Part shown: positions 38,709-48,878 of the stretch, piece by piece | How the letters are laid out: each line of letters opens with the position of its first letter | How positions within the stretch are numbered: position 1 is the stretch's first letter | Assembly: GCA_947184155.2 (NCBI GenBank) | Contig: CAMXCT020002344.1 | Location: 39,636 to 103,635 of the forward strand | Length of the DNA: 64,000 nt | Origin: Cladocopium goreaui | Lineage: Eukaryota; Sar; Dinophyceae; Suessiales; Symbiodiniaceae | Reading direction: 5' to 3' | Translations under genes and position numbers: made by a program | Notes under the pieces: model-generated | The model's input: the letters and a program-made list of their open reading frames with translations, nothing else | The model's database searches: none | What the model was told of the DNA's origin: nothing

Positions 38709-40510
38709 GAGGGTTCCGGTTGTTCCTTTCGTTGCCACAGTCCACACAGCAAAATTAGTTGAGCTTGGGAAAGTGGAGGAGGAGGCACTTTGGCATGCAG
38801 TCGCAGACCAACCACTGGAAGGAAATTGTGATGTAGCCATTGAGGCTTCCATTCTTGTGTACCAAATAAAGCTGCAGCCAACGGCAACCAGCCATATTGG
38901 GCGAGGTCAGCGAGACTGCTAGGCATTCTTTTCTTGGCATTGGTGCCAAACCCATGCAGAATAACAGGCCGCATGTAATGTGGCTCAATTTCCATGGCCT
39001 GGTACATCTTGTCTCCTTGTAGCACTCGTACACTGACCTCACCTGGCAGCAGGCTAAGGGTCGGAAGGGCACCTTGCTCGTAGGCAGGCCGAGCCCATTT
39101 ATGGAAATTTGGTTGTCTGCCTTGGTAGCCATCAAGGATCTTCCGTAAATGACCATGGCGCGGCCAGACTCCAGAGGCTGGGACAGGAAAAGTAACTAGT
39201 CCAGACCACTGGCCTAACACACTCCACGCATGGCACCAATCTGCAGTGACACGTGTGGACGTGCCAAGCAGAGGAGAGCCAAGTAATCCACTAGCTACTG
39301 CCTGCTCAACATCTGCAGGTGGATACGTGGTAGCAAGGTAGGCTTCAACATGCCTGTGGTAAGCACGAGTAATGACGTGGGCTATTTCATCAGGATCCGT
39401 GTCCGAGTCCTCCAAGGCAGTGACAGGTACAGGGCTCTCATGACCCGAAGCTAATACAATGACCAGACCCGCATTGATTTCAGTGAATGCCTCACTCACA
39501 AGGATGACTCCTTTGGGCCTGCACGCACTGGCAGTTTCATCCACGTCTGATTTGTCCTTCCGGGTAGGTTTGGTTGACCCAGCCGGGGAAGAGTCATTGC
39601 TGCTAGACGTCGCCCGCCGAGACATGCGGGGACTCGGGTCTGGCGAATCACCATAGTCAACCTCGTCTGCCAAATTGGCACCATAGGTGAGGGGAGGGGC
39701 TCGTGGTGGGTCAGCTTTTCGGACAGCAAGATTGTCCGCACTATGCGATCTAGATAGCTTCGATGGTGGACCAGGCTGCTGCATGTCCCTTCCCGTGTCA
39801 ACAGAGCGCGCACGTTTGTGCGATGACGCAATGGGGCTTGACAGTTTGCTCTTTGCAACTTTGCTTGATGTAGCTGGTCGGGTTGGGTCAGTGCTCGCAA
39901 GCCAAAGTTCTCGTATCTCAAAGAGGGTAACTGGCACACAATCGCTGTCAATCAGTGCAAAATTGATGGTCGGAAAGAGGAACACACAAGCATCAAGGAT
40001 GTACGTCCCTGCCCATGTTGGGTGTACCTTATGAAGACCAGTGTCAGCTGAGATGTGAACAAAGACAACTGTGGTGAGTTCTCCATATGGGCCGACATAG
40101 CGTAACCGTTCTTTCCACCAAGCAGCGACCATTGGCCAATGGCTGAGTCCATGCACGGATTTGACCTTGTCCGATTGCAAATCACGATTGTCCGTCACCA
40201 AATACACGGTGTGGTAAGGCAAGAAAGCAGAGCTTTGACTAACCAGCCATCGGTACAACTTGTGCCAGTCAGGTCCAGGTGGAGTTTCACTCCCGTTTAC
40301 CATTGCAATTTCGTAGTCATGTCGATCAGGTTCAGCTGTCTTCTTATGGGGGTCTCCAAATCGCCAGTGCTGTTCAATAGATACATTCAGCCCGTACTCA
40401 GTCGAAATGCTCTTGTGCTGTTCAAGTGCGTAAAGCAGATCCAAGAAGCTAATTGCAGGGTTCTTCGCGTACCAGGACTTCACAACTTGTTCCCTGGAAA
40501 GCAGAGACAT
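38681..40510 (-). CDS. X protein, unit 2
   Basis: 609 residues. I choose the ATG at 40510 because unit 3 begins with the same MSLLSREQ and the upstream frame has no ATG and enters the hairpin. Order: helical start with YALEQHKSISTEYGLN, WRFGDPHKK, YRWLVSQSSAFLPYHTVYLVTDNRDL, HPTWAGTYILDACVFLFP, NFALIDSDCVPVTLFEIREL (DxD-like, near 188), a disordered Ser/Arg/Asp-rich region (about 230-330), SEAFTEINAGLVIVLASG, then WARPAYEQGALPTLSLLPGEVSVRVL. The DSD after a hydrophobic strand is reminiscent of GT-A glycosyltransferases; unproven. Four hairpins and a leader relic precede it. The stop overlaps the helicase start by 28 bases. Confidence 0.83.
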   Translation of the reverse strand: MSLLSREQVVKSWYAKNPAISFLDLLYALEQHKSISTEYGLNVSIEQHWRFGDPHKKTAEPDRHDYEIAMVNGSETPPGPDWHKLYRWLVSQSSAFLPYHTVYLVTDNRDLQSDKVKSVHGLSHWPMVAAWWKERLRYVGPYGELTTVVFVHISADTGLHKVHPTWAGTYILDACVFLFPTINFALIDSDCVPVTLFEIRELWLASTDPTRPATSSKVAKSKLSSPIASSHKRARSVDTGRDMQQPGPPSKLSRSHSADNLAVRKADPPRAPPLTYGANLADEVDYGDSPDPSPRMSRRATSSSNDSSPAGSTKPTRKDKSDVDETASACRPKGVILVSEAFTEINAGLVIVLASGHESPVPVTALEDSDTDPDEIAHVITRAYHRHVEAYLATTYPPADVEQAVASGLLGSPLLGTSTRVTADWCHAWSVLGQWSGLVTFPVPASGVWPRHGHLRKILDGYQGRQPNFHKWARPAYEQGALPTLSLLPGEVSVRVLQGDKMYQAMEIEPHYMRPVILHGFGTNAKKRMPSSLADLAQYGWLPLAAALFGTQEWKPQWLHHNFLPVVGLRLHAKVPPPPLSQAQLILLCGLWQRKEQPEPSCRCSKQLP

Positions 40511-40578
40511 CTCACTGTTCAGTTCCTGTGTAGCTGATTTGGGTGTAAAGGTTATTAAGGGGGAGAAATGGGGAGGTG

Positions 40579-41101
40579 TTGAGAATCCTGACACGTCTCT
40601 GGTCAGAAGACTCAAGCACTCCTGTCAGTACCGAAACACAAAGTCAAAGAAAAGAAGGAATTCCCAAACCAAGACCAACAAAACAGAAAGCGGCCAGAAC
40701 AAATCCAAAACAAAAGGGGGGGGGAGGGAGAAAGTGTTGAAAAACCTGACACGTCTTTGGCCAGGCAGTTCAAGCACCTTAACAGGAAACAAGAGGAACC
40801 AAAAAAAAACCAACACAAGAAATCAAACAAGACAGCACAAATGAAGCGGCGCCCAAGGCGGTGAGGGAGTGAAGTGCAATCAGGGGGGGAAGGAGCGGGA
40901 CAAGAAAAGCTGGAAGCCCTGACAGTCTTCAGTCAGAAAATCCAGGCACGAGAGAAAAGAGGAAATCAGAAAGGGAAAAGGAGGGAGCAGAGCACAAGGA
41001 CGAGTCAAAGAACAAGAGAGGAGAAGAGAGAGCAAATCAAAAAGAGGGGGGGTGGAGAGAGGCGCTGGTAACCCTGGCACGTCTTTAGCCAGAAAAACCA
41101 G
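40579..41101 (-). repeat. Four two-stem hairpins in the X2 leader
   Basis: 40579-40615: outer TTGAG/CTCAA, inner CTGAC/GTCAG. 40737-40773: outer TTGAA/TTCAA, inner CTGGC/GTCAG in gene sense (one G-U). 40910-40945: outer CTGGA/TCCAG, inner CTGAC/GTCAG. 41065-41101: outer CTGGT/ACCAG, inner CTGGC/GCCAG. Every outer stem differs and every one is fully complementary. The first three are preceded on the plus strand by G runs, that is, followed by pyrimidine tracts in gene sense. Confidence 0.93.
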
Positions 41102-41359
41102 AAGCCAAAGGGAAAGGAGAAAGAGGAGTCGGGTAAGAGGAAATTACGCAACAAGGGGCAATGTCGTGGAGTAAGGTCCAAGCGCACGAACGACCAGGGT
41201 GTAATCTGTAGTATGGACGAAGCAAGCTGTAAGTAATACCCTTAGCCCACTTACCGGAGAGGTTTGTTATATCTATCCCTTACCGAGATAAGGAGGCACT
41301 ATATGTCTGACCCCTTTCTTAAACTCAGTTGAAGCAGCAGGTCTGTCTACTGCTGTGCT

Positions 41360-41379
41360 TTTGAGCCAATAGGGTCGCA
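41360..41379 (-). other. Degenerate spliced-leader relic upstream of X2
   Basis: The minus strand reads CGACCCTATTGGCTCAAAA, close to the leader from its CC onward. Confidence 0.55.
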
Positions 41380-41562
41380 GGGAGTGGTAACTACATGTAA
41401 CAGCGCACACGATACTTGTGTAATTAAGGACATCATTGTTCAAAGGAGATGTGACTGATGTGTACTGCTCTTTCTTTTTTCCTGGGATCACAAGCAGGCC
41501 CGGAGTCAGCCTTTACCTGGTGCCAGCCTCTCACTGGGAAAGTGTCCGTCTGGAGCGCTCGA

Positions 41563-42681
41563 TTAGTCGACTTGATGCAGGAATGTCTCTTCCCGGTTGA
41601 GCTCAGGGGGTGATTGCAGCTCATTTCGTATTCGTACTGGTAAATACAATCCTTCGAGTATTCTGCGCCATCGGAACGTAGTAAAGTTTGTCTGTCGAGA
41701 CTGCTTTTCGACGATATGTTGATATTTCCACACCGTTTGCTTCATGATAGTGGTGGCCCTCTCTGTCAGAGCTGTGGGCTTCACTCGTGCCAGAGAAGAT
41801 TGATCTCTCCTCACCACTTCTGTAGCGTTACTGAATTGCTGTAGCATGTCAATGACCGTGTCTTCAGCACTCTGCGCAGCAGCAGCTTGTACAGCGTTGA
41901 AGACTTCTTTTCGGGCGGCGTGACCGTGCCATTGCAGTGAATGGCAAAGCACGGAGGCAATCGCAATCTCCTGCCACGGGTCCGCTTGCGCGTCTAGGAG
42001 CAGCTGTACATTTGTCCTGTGCCGATGGAGGACAGCAAGGAACAGTGGTGGTAGCGCTCCTTTCACGGGCATGACCGAGGCACCAGCCTCGAGCAAAATT
42101 TGAACAGGCTGTGAGCTGCCCAACTCAACTGCTAATTCCAACATAGTGGTAGGTTGCGTTTTGGGCGGGAGAGTATTGGGGTCAGCTTGGGCTTGTAACA
42201 GTAGATAAGTTAAGCTGGCCCCATGTCGAGGGAAGCAGTGGCCAGCAGTAGGCTGGTAAGCATACGGATCAGTAGAATGATCTCGAAGGATAGCAGAGGC
42301 TACTAGTGTGCTGGTATGCCCTCCCTCCGTCGTCACGCTCGTAAGGCCTAATCCCTTGCCAAGGAGATAGCTTAAATCCATCAGGTCTTTGTGATCAATG
42401 GCTGTCATAAGGTCTTGATATTGCTGTGCCGATGGGACTTGCAATGATTGCACTATATAGCATAAGGTTGCCTCATCTGCATCAGTATCAAGTTGAACAG
42501 CCCTCAGTGGCGATTGGATTACTGACGAGCTGTCTGCATATAGGACCACTTGGAAGGGTGAATCCAACCTAAGCACCATAGCCATCTGTTTCATAATATC
42601 CCATCCGAGAGTTGTCCGTTCCATGACGTCCATCGTCAGGGCTATTTCTCCAAGGAGTCCATGGCGCACACGAAGTCGCAT
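41563..42681 (-). CDS. Ubiquitin-like plus ankyrin-repeat protein (Ank2)
   Basis: 372 residues. The ATG at 42681 gives MRLRVRHG, aligning with Ank1 MRVVVRHG; the longer upstream frame would read through the hairpin and starts without ATG. N-terminal beta-grasp-like domain (helix at TLGWDIMKQMAMVLRL, strand FQVVLYAD), then ankyrin repeats (TMLELAVELGSSQPVQILLEAGA, PLFLAVLHRHRTNVQLLLDAQADPW) and a C-terminal domain with RWRRILEGLYLPVRIRNEL. Intact. Leader: one hairpin 23 bases upstream, then the best internal leader relic (42846-42866). Probably an adaptor. Confidence 0.84.
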   Translation of the reverse strand: MRLRVRHGLLGEIALTMDVMERTTLGWDIMKQMAMVLRLDSPFQVVLYADSSSVIQSPLRAVQLDTDADEATLCYIVQSLQVPSAQQYQDLMTAIDHKDLMDLSYLLGKGLGLTSVTTEGGHTSTLVASAILRDHSTDPYAYQPTAGHCFPRHGASLTYLLLQAQADPNTLPPKTQPTTMLELAVELGSSQPVQILLEAGASVMPVKGALPPLFLAVLHRHRTNVQLLLDAQADPWQEIAIASVLCHSLQWHGHAARKEVFNAVQAAAAQSAEDTVIDMLQQFSNATEVVRRDQSSLARVKPTALTERATTIMKQTVWKYQHIVEKQSRQTNFTTFRWRRILEGLYLPVRIRNELQSPPELNREETFLHQVD

Positions 42682-42703
42682 ACTTGCCCCGTAAGATGAA
42701 GCG

Positions 42704-42739
42704 GAGGCAACCCTGACAGTCTTTAGCCAGAGAGGCCTC
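42704..42739 (-). repeat. Two-stem hairpin in the Ank2 leader
   Basis: Outer GAGGC/GCCTC, inner CTGGC/GTCAG in gene sense with one G-U pair; the loop is one base shorter (AGTCTTTA, plus strand). Confidence 0.88.
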
Positions 42740-43361
42740 ACACTTATGACTGCAGCCACAAGACTCGTCTAGGTAGGGGATAGGGAGGATACTGAGGGGT
42801 ATAACTGGAAGTATAAATAATCAACAACTGATCTGACCATCTATACTTGAGCCAGAATTGCTTTGCAGACCAAACAAGAAAACCTTGCCACGTGGGCTCA
42901 TTGACATGCAAGACAACACAACGTATGCATAACAGCAAGTCAGATGTCACAGGCACATGCTGTACAGCCGTCTGTGATAGCATAGGTCTAGAGGGTACTG
43001 CAATCTGGTTAGTAGGGGACTTGACTTGTACCAGGAAACGTTAGTGGTGATCATAAATCCGGTGTTTTGCTTGAGCTAAAAATGTTGCAGGCCCTCCATC
43101 GAGCAGCATGACAAATGGCCTCATGCTCACCAAAGACACATCCTGCATGAGTGCAAATGAAAAATACCGCAAAACATGTGTTACATGCATTCTTATATTG
43201 TCACTCTAATCGACTTTTACTGATCCATCAGTAGGTGTACCTTCTAGTGCAATTACCTTCTTTTCACGTCCTGCATCCTCGGGGTGAGAATAAGGCCACA
43301 GTCTTCGCTGTGGTTCCTTCGGACTTTATACAGCATGCAGATGTCAGAATCTAATGTGCAC
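42740..43361. other. Ank2 leader start and B2 3' region
   Basis: Contains the relic at 42846-42866 and a weaker minus-strand AGCTCAAG (ttgagct on plus) near 43073. No conserved ORF. Confidence 0.35.
42846..42866 (-). other. Spliced-leader relic upstream of Ank2
   Basis: The minus strand reads AGCAATTCTGGCTCAAG, 15 of 17 positions matching the leader's AGCCATTTTGGCTCAAG. Confidence 0.65.
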
Positions 43362-44527
43362 TCAGTTCTGACTTCCCTCTGTAGCTGGCTCTGTGCAAGA
43401 TTCGGTTGGAGCAGCTGAAGCAGCTTGCCCCAAATCTTCCTCTGTAGCCGTTGCTTGTTCGTTCTCGATTTGCACTAAATTGCTCACGACTTCTTCCATT
43501 TGGGTGGCTGCCTCCATAACAGCAGTTAATAGAGTGCGTGCATAAGCCAGCTGTTTAGCAGCCCGGGCCCGGCCCTCTGCTGCAGGTCCTAGTGGCGGTA
43601 CTTCACCATGTCGCCACATCGTGACTTTGCTGGTTGTATGGGTTGGCACTGTTGCAGCTGATTTAGACTCAGACTGATCGGCAAAGGTCGCATTGAGTTT
43701 CTGCAGATCACGTGCACTGTAATTCCCGGACGGGTCAAACTGTTGGGTACTCGTTTGTCCCGAGGGGTCCGAGTACTTTCTCTTGCCATGTAGGTTCTCT
43801 TCTCTTCGCGGCATAGGCTTCATGGCAATTTTGTGTTCAAAGCCAGTCTTGAAAGTTTCGTGAGCTGCTGAACTACAGCGGGATTCTTTGTTCAGGGCTA
43901 TGGTTTTGTCCGTCACCTTGCCTGAGCTATTGGTCAGATCAGTGAAGTACCAGCACGGTGTACGATTTGCCAGGATATTATGTTCATGCATCCTGTCGAC
44001 ATAAAAATGATTCAATTTCTCACTGTGTTGGTGGTTCGTGATGACGGCAAATCTTCTGGGGCTAACCCAGATCCATAGATCTTCCTGGAAGGACTGTGTG
44101 GCATAGAAGGGCCATATCTGTCGTCCTCCCATTTCCACAAAATAAAAGTTTGTGTAAATGTCATCACTGGCCTCAGTGTCTATGTGACAGAAATCATGCG
44201 ACAATTTGGCGGAACTGGACCCTGGATAGGCCCAGTCCGGCGGGTCTTCATGTCGTCATTGATGATAATATTCCAGCACTCTCCATTAATGCACATTCTA
44301 TATTCATAGAAAGACCACGCATGGAGCTGCTTGGCGTGCTCATAACAGCCCTGCTGCCGGTAAACCTGGATGTCATCGTATTCCGTAATGTAGGACTCTT
44401 GGTACTCAGGTCGATGGTGGTCACTGGGAGCCTCAGTATCGTTATTGCCTACAGCTGGGCCCCCTTGGTCATGCCCAGTAAGTGGGCCTGCCTTCAGCGT
44501 GACCTTATCACCGATCCAGTGCGCCAT
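43362..44527 (-). pseudogene. B-family protein, unit 2, one-base deletion
   Basis: Starts at an ATG (44527). It follows B1 (YEYRMCINGECWNIII) up to residue 93, then a single missing base near 44247 shifts the frame; the second frame resumes with PGSSSAKLSHDFCHID and runs to 43362, including PFYATQSFQEDLWIWVSPRRFAVI and MHEHNILANR. Total length is one base short of a multiple of three, consistent with one deletion (a GG reduced to G). C-terminal tail Glu/Thr-rich. Either a mutation or a sequencing slip; all else is well conserved with B1. Confidence 0.8.
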
Positions 44528-44751
44528 GGCCGCCCACCGGAGTGCAAAAAGGTAAGGTAGAAATAGGGCCCTAAGAGCAGGAAGGGAGTACTAAGGAATC
44601 AGACACAAGTGACGGGCAGGGATGGATCAGAGAGTACACTTGAAGTACCAACAGTCTTGGAAGGCAGAAGAGGTAGCAGAACAAGAAACAGCCAAAGGGA
44701 GGAGAAAGAGAAAGACAGCAAATTGGAGGGAAGGCAAAATAGAAAGAGGGT

Positions 44752-44782
44752 ACTCCCCTGACACGTCTTTAGTCAGAGGAGT
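44752..44782 (-). repeat. Two-stem hairpin in the B2 leader
   Basis: Outer ACTC/GAGT, inner CTGAC/GTCAG, loop ACGTCTTTA (plus strand). Confidence 0.85.
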
Positions 44783-44807
44783 GAGAGCCCTGCACATGGG
44801 AAGGTGG

Positions 44808-44830
44808 TTTGAGCCACAGAAGTGCGGTAG
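44808..44830 (-). other. Degenerate spliced-leader relic upstream of B2
   Basis: The minus strand reads CCGCACTTCTGTGGCTCAAA: CCG start and GGCTCAA end retained. Confidence 0.5.
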
Positions 44831-45024
44831 GGTATGCGAAATTGCTGACGGATCTTAATCTGCAGAACTAACCAAGGTGGGCAAGTGTACTTATGAGTAC
44901 CGCTGCTGATCATGCTCTCTGTCATGACGGAACCTACCACTCCATTTTTGCCAGAATTTTCTCTCATTGCAATGTCACACTTGAGTATGATAGGCATAGC
45001 CCCTGCTTCGAGCCGGTTGATTCA

Positions 45025-45420
45025 TCAGAAACTTGTTAAACAGTGAGTAAGTTCAGTATAGCTGTGCTGTACATGAGCTATGGCTATGTACACCGTAGAT
45101 GAATCTGTGAGGCCTATTCCTTCACGGGAAAGCTGTTCAAGCAGCAAACCATCAAGGCATCCTACCGTCTCTTCTTTGATCGAAAAAACGCAGGGGGTCC
45201 TGTGCATGAGTCCATTGGATATGAGGAGGTAGTCTTGAATTTGTTGTTCTTCAAGTCTGATTACTGCATGTGTAGCAGTGTGTGCAATCCAAGTCTCAGC
45301 ATCAGGCATCCGTAGGTGTAGAATTAGCAGTTCAATGTTGTCTCCTATAACTCCAGATGGAGGTCTTTCTTCGAGCGGTATTGCGCCGATAACTCCATCC
45401 ACTACATCTAAGTGCTTCAT
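45025..45420 (-). CDS. C-family protein, unit 2
   Basis: 131 residues from an ATG (45420), identical in length to C1 and colinear: MKHLDVVDG, EERPPSGVIGDNIELLILHLR, AETWIAHTATHAVI, YLLISNGLMHRTPC, GLTDSSTVYIA, HSYTEL. The two differ at many residues but without gaps, which indicates constraint on length. No family is recognised. No hairpin or leader relic is visible in the 244 bases before D2's stop, unlike C1. Confidence 0.78.
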   Translation of the reverse strand: MKHLDVVDGVIGAIPLEERPPSGVIGDNIELLILHLRMPDAETWIAHTATHAVIRLEEQQIQDYLLISNGLMHRTPCVFSIKEETVGCLDGLLLEQLSREGIGLTDSSTVYIAIAHVQHSYTELTHCLTSF

Positions 45421-45664
45421 TTCATTACAATGGCAAGTCAGTGTGCGCTGTCTGGCTATGCCTCTATATCTAGCGTTAATTGCTTGAATACATCAGGTGA
45501 ACCCCAAGGATGTATACTGGGTAGTACTTGTGGGGATTGTGTTGTGAGGTAGCCATTCTTGAGCACACGATGGCAAGCGAAGGTAATGAGTGGTCCATAA
45601 ATCATGCAAATTCCAAAGAACTGAGATACAGCAACTCAGTACTCTCCGGTCATCTGACTTTTTG

Positions 45665-46412
45665 TTACAGGAGGACGACTTCCGGCGCACTCAGCTCTCT
45701 GCCAGGGCTACGAATGGCCGCAGTGGGCTGATCCTGCACGAGGAGATTAAACCTTATGGCGGGAGCCACCATTCTGGCTACATCCGCCAGGAGCGTGCTT
45801 GGTTGGAGTCTTTGCACTGTTGAATTGGTACCAGTTGCTATGGTTGTCCAGATGTGGAGGTTGGGTGGCAACCCTGACCGTAATAGTAGGAAAGGCAACT
45901 TCCACTACTGTATCAGCTGCTTGCCGCAGCGTCCTGCGGTCTAGAAAGCCGCCCAGGGTCGCAGTGATGTGTATTGTCTGAATGATCAGCCGAAATGGTC
46001 GGGCATCCATTGGTACTGGAGCAAGTCCCGCCTGATCGGTCATGCCTCCATCAGCAGCTGGAACCAAGTATAGGTGGTTGATCCACAATCCTCGTGTAGA
46101 CGGACAACTAAAACCTGCCACTCGGACTATGTCCTCATACGATGCTGCTAGTGCTGTCAAAAGATGCTGTGTGATGCGCTGTCCGTCCAATTCAACCTGC
46201 TGAAGGTCAACTTCTAAGGTGTTATAGATCAATTGCAATCCGTGTGCTTCTTCTGGGAAAAAAGTGACACATCCACTCTGTACTAGCCGTACTGTGCGCC
46301 TGAGGTCTCGCACAGTCACCATAAGGTCTTGTGCTGCTTCCAAACTATATAGGATCATCTTTACCGGCATAGAGAGCTGGTGTTCTTCTCCGCGAAGTCG
46401 CACATACTCCAT
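45665..46412 (-). pseudogene. D-family protein, unit 2, one-base insertion
   Basis: ATG at 46412 aligns with the second methionine of D1. Colinear with D1 through SLEAAQDL, VRDLRRTVRLVQSGCVTFFPEE, RGLWINHLYLVPA and FRLIIQTIHIT; near 45866 an extra C in a short C run shifts the frame, and the D1-like end (TLLADVARMV, EVVLL) continues in the other frame to 45665. Length is one base over a multiple of three. A hairpin lies 104 bases upstream. Confidence 0.78.
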
Positions 46413-46515
46413 GGCGGTACGGGCAGAAGGAGTGGAGGCCCACTACATAAAGATTGCTAGTTTGCGAATACCGCGAAAGGGACACTAGGATGGCAATTGG
46501 TGGATGTTGTTGTGG

Positions 46516-46561
46516 GTCAGTTGCAATCCCGACGCGTCTTTGGTCGGAAAGACAACGTGAC
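46516..46561 (-). repeat. Two-stem hairpin in the D2 leader
   Basis: Inner CCGAC/GTCGG; outer TTG/CAA where the E and C1 versions have GGTG/CACC; further out GTCA/TGAC. A full compensatory change of both outer arms. Confidence 0.88.
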
Positions 46562-47173
46562 CGCCCATGGTTACCGTATTGCATGTGAGGACATGTCAAA
46601 TATTGGTACATGTCGGTGATAACACTAGGGTGACAGTCTCACTGGGGTACCTCAGTCAGTGTGATGGGGAGGAAAAATTCAAGTTCCCGTCCAGTTGTCA
46701 CTGTACCTACGCTCAATTCTGATCTTCGCGCGCTTGAATTAAAGATGAGCATAGAACACTGAGTGAGTTATCCATTGTGTACACATTAATACTAGAAAAC
46801 AAGTACAGACATGTTAAATGAGGGTTGGGGGTAACCCTAAGCCCGTCCTTGAACATCGTGTACACACGCCCTCACGTAGAAATGTCATCTAACTTGCTAG
46901 AAGGTGTGAAAGGGATATTGATTATTTGGCATGCCAAATTAGGTGGGATGAGATGTACCTGTGAGCCAATAGGAAAACATGTACATACTTCAGTCACCGC
47001 CGGCACTGTCAAACAGAGGATTGCTGGACCCTAATAGGTGAGCATGTAGTTCAGTTCACATAAAAGTTATTTACAAGACGTGCGAGAATCACCATATGCA
47101 AAGCTGTCCCGAGAGCCCCTCTTTGGGTTGCCTGACGATCAACTTCGCTGGTCTTCTGCTGACTCATTGTGCC
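46562..47173. other. D2 leader start and E2 3' region
   Basis: Non-coding. A minus-strand GGCTCAC with a preceding CCTATT near 46960 could be a very degraded leader relic. Nothing else recognised. Confidence 0.3.
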
Positions 47174-47983
47174 TCACAGGTCATTGAAAAAGGTTGCATA
47201 CGCTTCGCTTAGAGCGTGCCAATTTTGCTGTAGTCGATAAAGTGCTCGGTTGGCTTCTTGTACAAGGTCATTATGTTGCCTCTGCAGCACTTGGATGCCT
47301 TCGCTGAGTTGGAAGATCCTATCCGCTTCGTCTTCATGATTAGGAAAAAGGCCTGCTATTGCGTCTTGGCACTCTTGCGAGAGCCGAAAATCAAAGCAAG
47401 GTCGATCATCTTCATGGACAGCACTGTTAATTCGTGATTGTTCACTCAGTGCGATTCCTTCGAGGGTTGGCTGTAGTGTTTCAATGCGATTGCCTAGTAT
47501 ATTGTAAGCATGCATGATTTCTGCAATAATAGCACATTGCTGGGCATTCTTCGCAACTATTGCAAAACGTCTGGAGTTGGCCCAGCATGCATACCCGTTG
47601 TGTCGCACCTCTGCTGCAAAGGGATAGAATCCTCCGTATCCTGCGATATTCCACCAAGCCTGCAGGTACGCCTCGTCACACTCCCGAGGAATGACCTTAT
47701 GGAATCCATGGGGCAATGTAGCCCGCATCGTTACTGTCGCCTCCTCCGGGAGCCATGACTCATCTTCAGCCCATAGGATGTTCCATTTTTCACAGTTGAG
47801 CCATGTGCAGACTTCCATCAAGTTAAATGCCCTGCACTCTATGTTGACATTGTGGCATAGCCTATGGATAGGGTACTTGCCGCGATGTAGGTTCGTCACC
47901 ATATTTGGGGTGCTCTGAATGGTTTCAACGTTATATCCTTTCCAATGATAGTTCCTCAGAAATGTCGTGAGCGCAGTCGACAT
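47174..47983 (-). CDS. E-family protein, unit 2 (RRFAI-domain)
   Basis: 269 residues from an ATG (47983). Strongly conserved with E1: FLRNYHWKGY, EKWNILWAEDESWLPEE, LPHGFHKVI, FYPFAAEVRHNGYACWANSRRFAIVAKNAQQCAIIAE, MHAYNILGNRIE, and a helical tail. Same core as B (PF, RRFAI, MH, L-NR). Intact. Leader is complete: hairpin 23 bases upstream, relic at 48202-48220. Function unknown; the best-conserved of the small proteins between units, hence a good candidate for the element's RNA- or DNA-binding factor, which is inference only. Confidence 0.83.
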   Translation of the reverse strand: MSTALTTFLRNYHWKGYNVETIQSTPNMVTNLHRGKYPIHRLCHNVNIECRAFNLMEVCTWLNCEKWNILWAEDESWLPEEATVTMRATLPHGFHKVIPRECDEAYLQAWWNIAGYGGFYPFAAEVRHNGYACWANSRRFAIVAKNAQQCAIIAEIMHAYNILGNRIETLQPTLEGIALSEQSRINSAVHEDDRPCFDFRLSQECQDAIAGLFPNHEDEADRIFQLSEGIQVLQRQHNDLVQEANRALYRLQQNWHALSEAYATFFNDL

Positions 47984-48005
47984 GGCTTCGCAAGTGGCGC
48001 GCTTA

Positions 48006-48054
48006 CCAGGTGCAGTCCCGACACGTCTTTGGTCGGAAAAGCACCGTGGTCTGG
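48006..48054 (-). repeat. Two-stem hairpin in the E2 leader
   Basis: Inner CCGAC/GTCGG (48018-48022 with 48032-48036), outer GGTGC/GCACC, further out CCAG/CTGG. The most extended member. Confidence 0.9.
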
Positions 48055-48201
48055 CAGCTGCGGATCACCTATACTATTTCTGGTGATGTCAAGCAACAAT
48101 GTTAGCAGGAAGTGCAGAAGGTGCTACCGTAGGGAAATGTAACTCAGTCACAATCAAAGAAAGTAGCACATCATTAGGTAAGCTGTATTGTCTGTAATCT
48201 G

Positions 48202-48220
48202 TTTGAGCCGATAGATTACG
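48202..48220 (-). other. Degenerate spliced-leader relic upstream of E2
   Basis: The minus strand reads CTATCGGCTCAAA; the same sequence precedes X3 (63724-63743). Confidence 0.5.
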
Positions 48221-48494
48221 TGTGCAATGAAGACTGTGGAACTTTGTTCCCATGCATTGGAACACTAGTAGCTGAAGGCATGGAAGAGCTTTGATATAGC
48301 CTACCCAGTCAATGAAGACACACGTGATCTTTTCTTTTCAATGGCTGAACAAAACTGCGCTACGTGCGGCTAAACACGCTGGGACTAGTCAGCCTCTCAT
48401 GGCACAGGCAACACGGGTACAGGGGTCTTATAGGCTCCCTGTCCTCTTGCTTCTTTTATAGTGCTACCACTTCTCATCTTTTGTATGCTCCCTT

Positions 48495-48878
48495 CTAAGG
48501 TGAGCGCGGGAAGCAGTTCTCTCTCACATCATGTAGTTCTTCGTCTACGCCTGAACTGAGCTCAATGCCATCGGGATACACCACTGGGACTAGCAGCTCA
48601 TCTTGAGCATATTCCATTTCTCGTACGATGTGAGCTTTGTAGTCTGCTATCATGTGAAGTAGAGCAACTTGTGCTTGGATGTTCTCATCAAGCTTTTCTG
48701 GCACTGGTAGGTCGACCCAGAATACTTCCCTGGCCTGTTGCTTCGCCTTGAGCAAAAGATAGTGGGCGGACTGTAAATTTTCCAGTAAGGTACAGCAAGC
48801 CGTGTACTTCTTAATGACACGTTTAATGTGGAGAAGTCTTTCGTCACAGCTTGATGCATTCGATGTTGCGCACGCCAT
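48495..48878 (-). CDS. F-family small helical protein, unit 2
   Basis: 127 residues from the ATG at 48878 (the frame continues six codons up without ATG). Helix-rich: LLHIKRVIKKYTACCTLLENLQSAHYLLLKAKQQ, then PEKLDENIQAQVALLHMIADYKAHIVREMEYAQDELL. It occupies the position of F1 and shares P-x(2)-L-x(3)-I-x-AQ-x-AL and a Y...E...AQ pattern, but overall similarity is weak. Leader hairpin at 49001-49036; no relic found. Confidence 0.65.
   Translation of the reverse strand: MACATSNASSCDERLLHIKRVIKKYTACCTLLENLQSAHYLLLKAKQQAREVFWVDLPVPEKLDENIQAQVALLHMIADYKAHIVREMEYAQDELLVPVVYPDGIELSSGVDEELHDVRENCFPRSP

Noticed and set aside
44180-44527. Programmed frameshifting in B2 and D2
   Set aside because: B1 and D1 are uninterrupted at the same places and no slippery heptamer is present; single-base mutation or sequencing slip is simpler.
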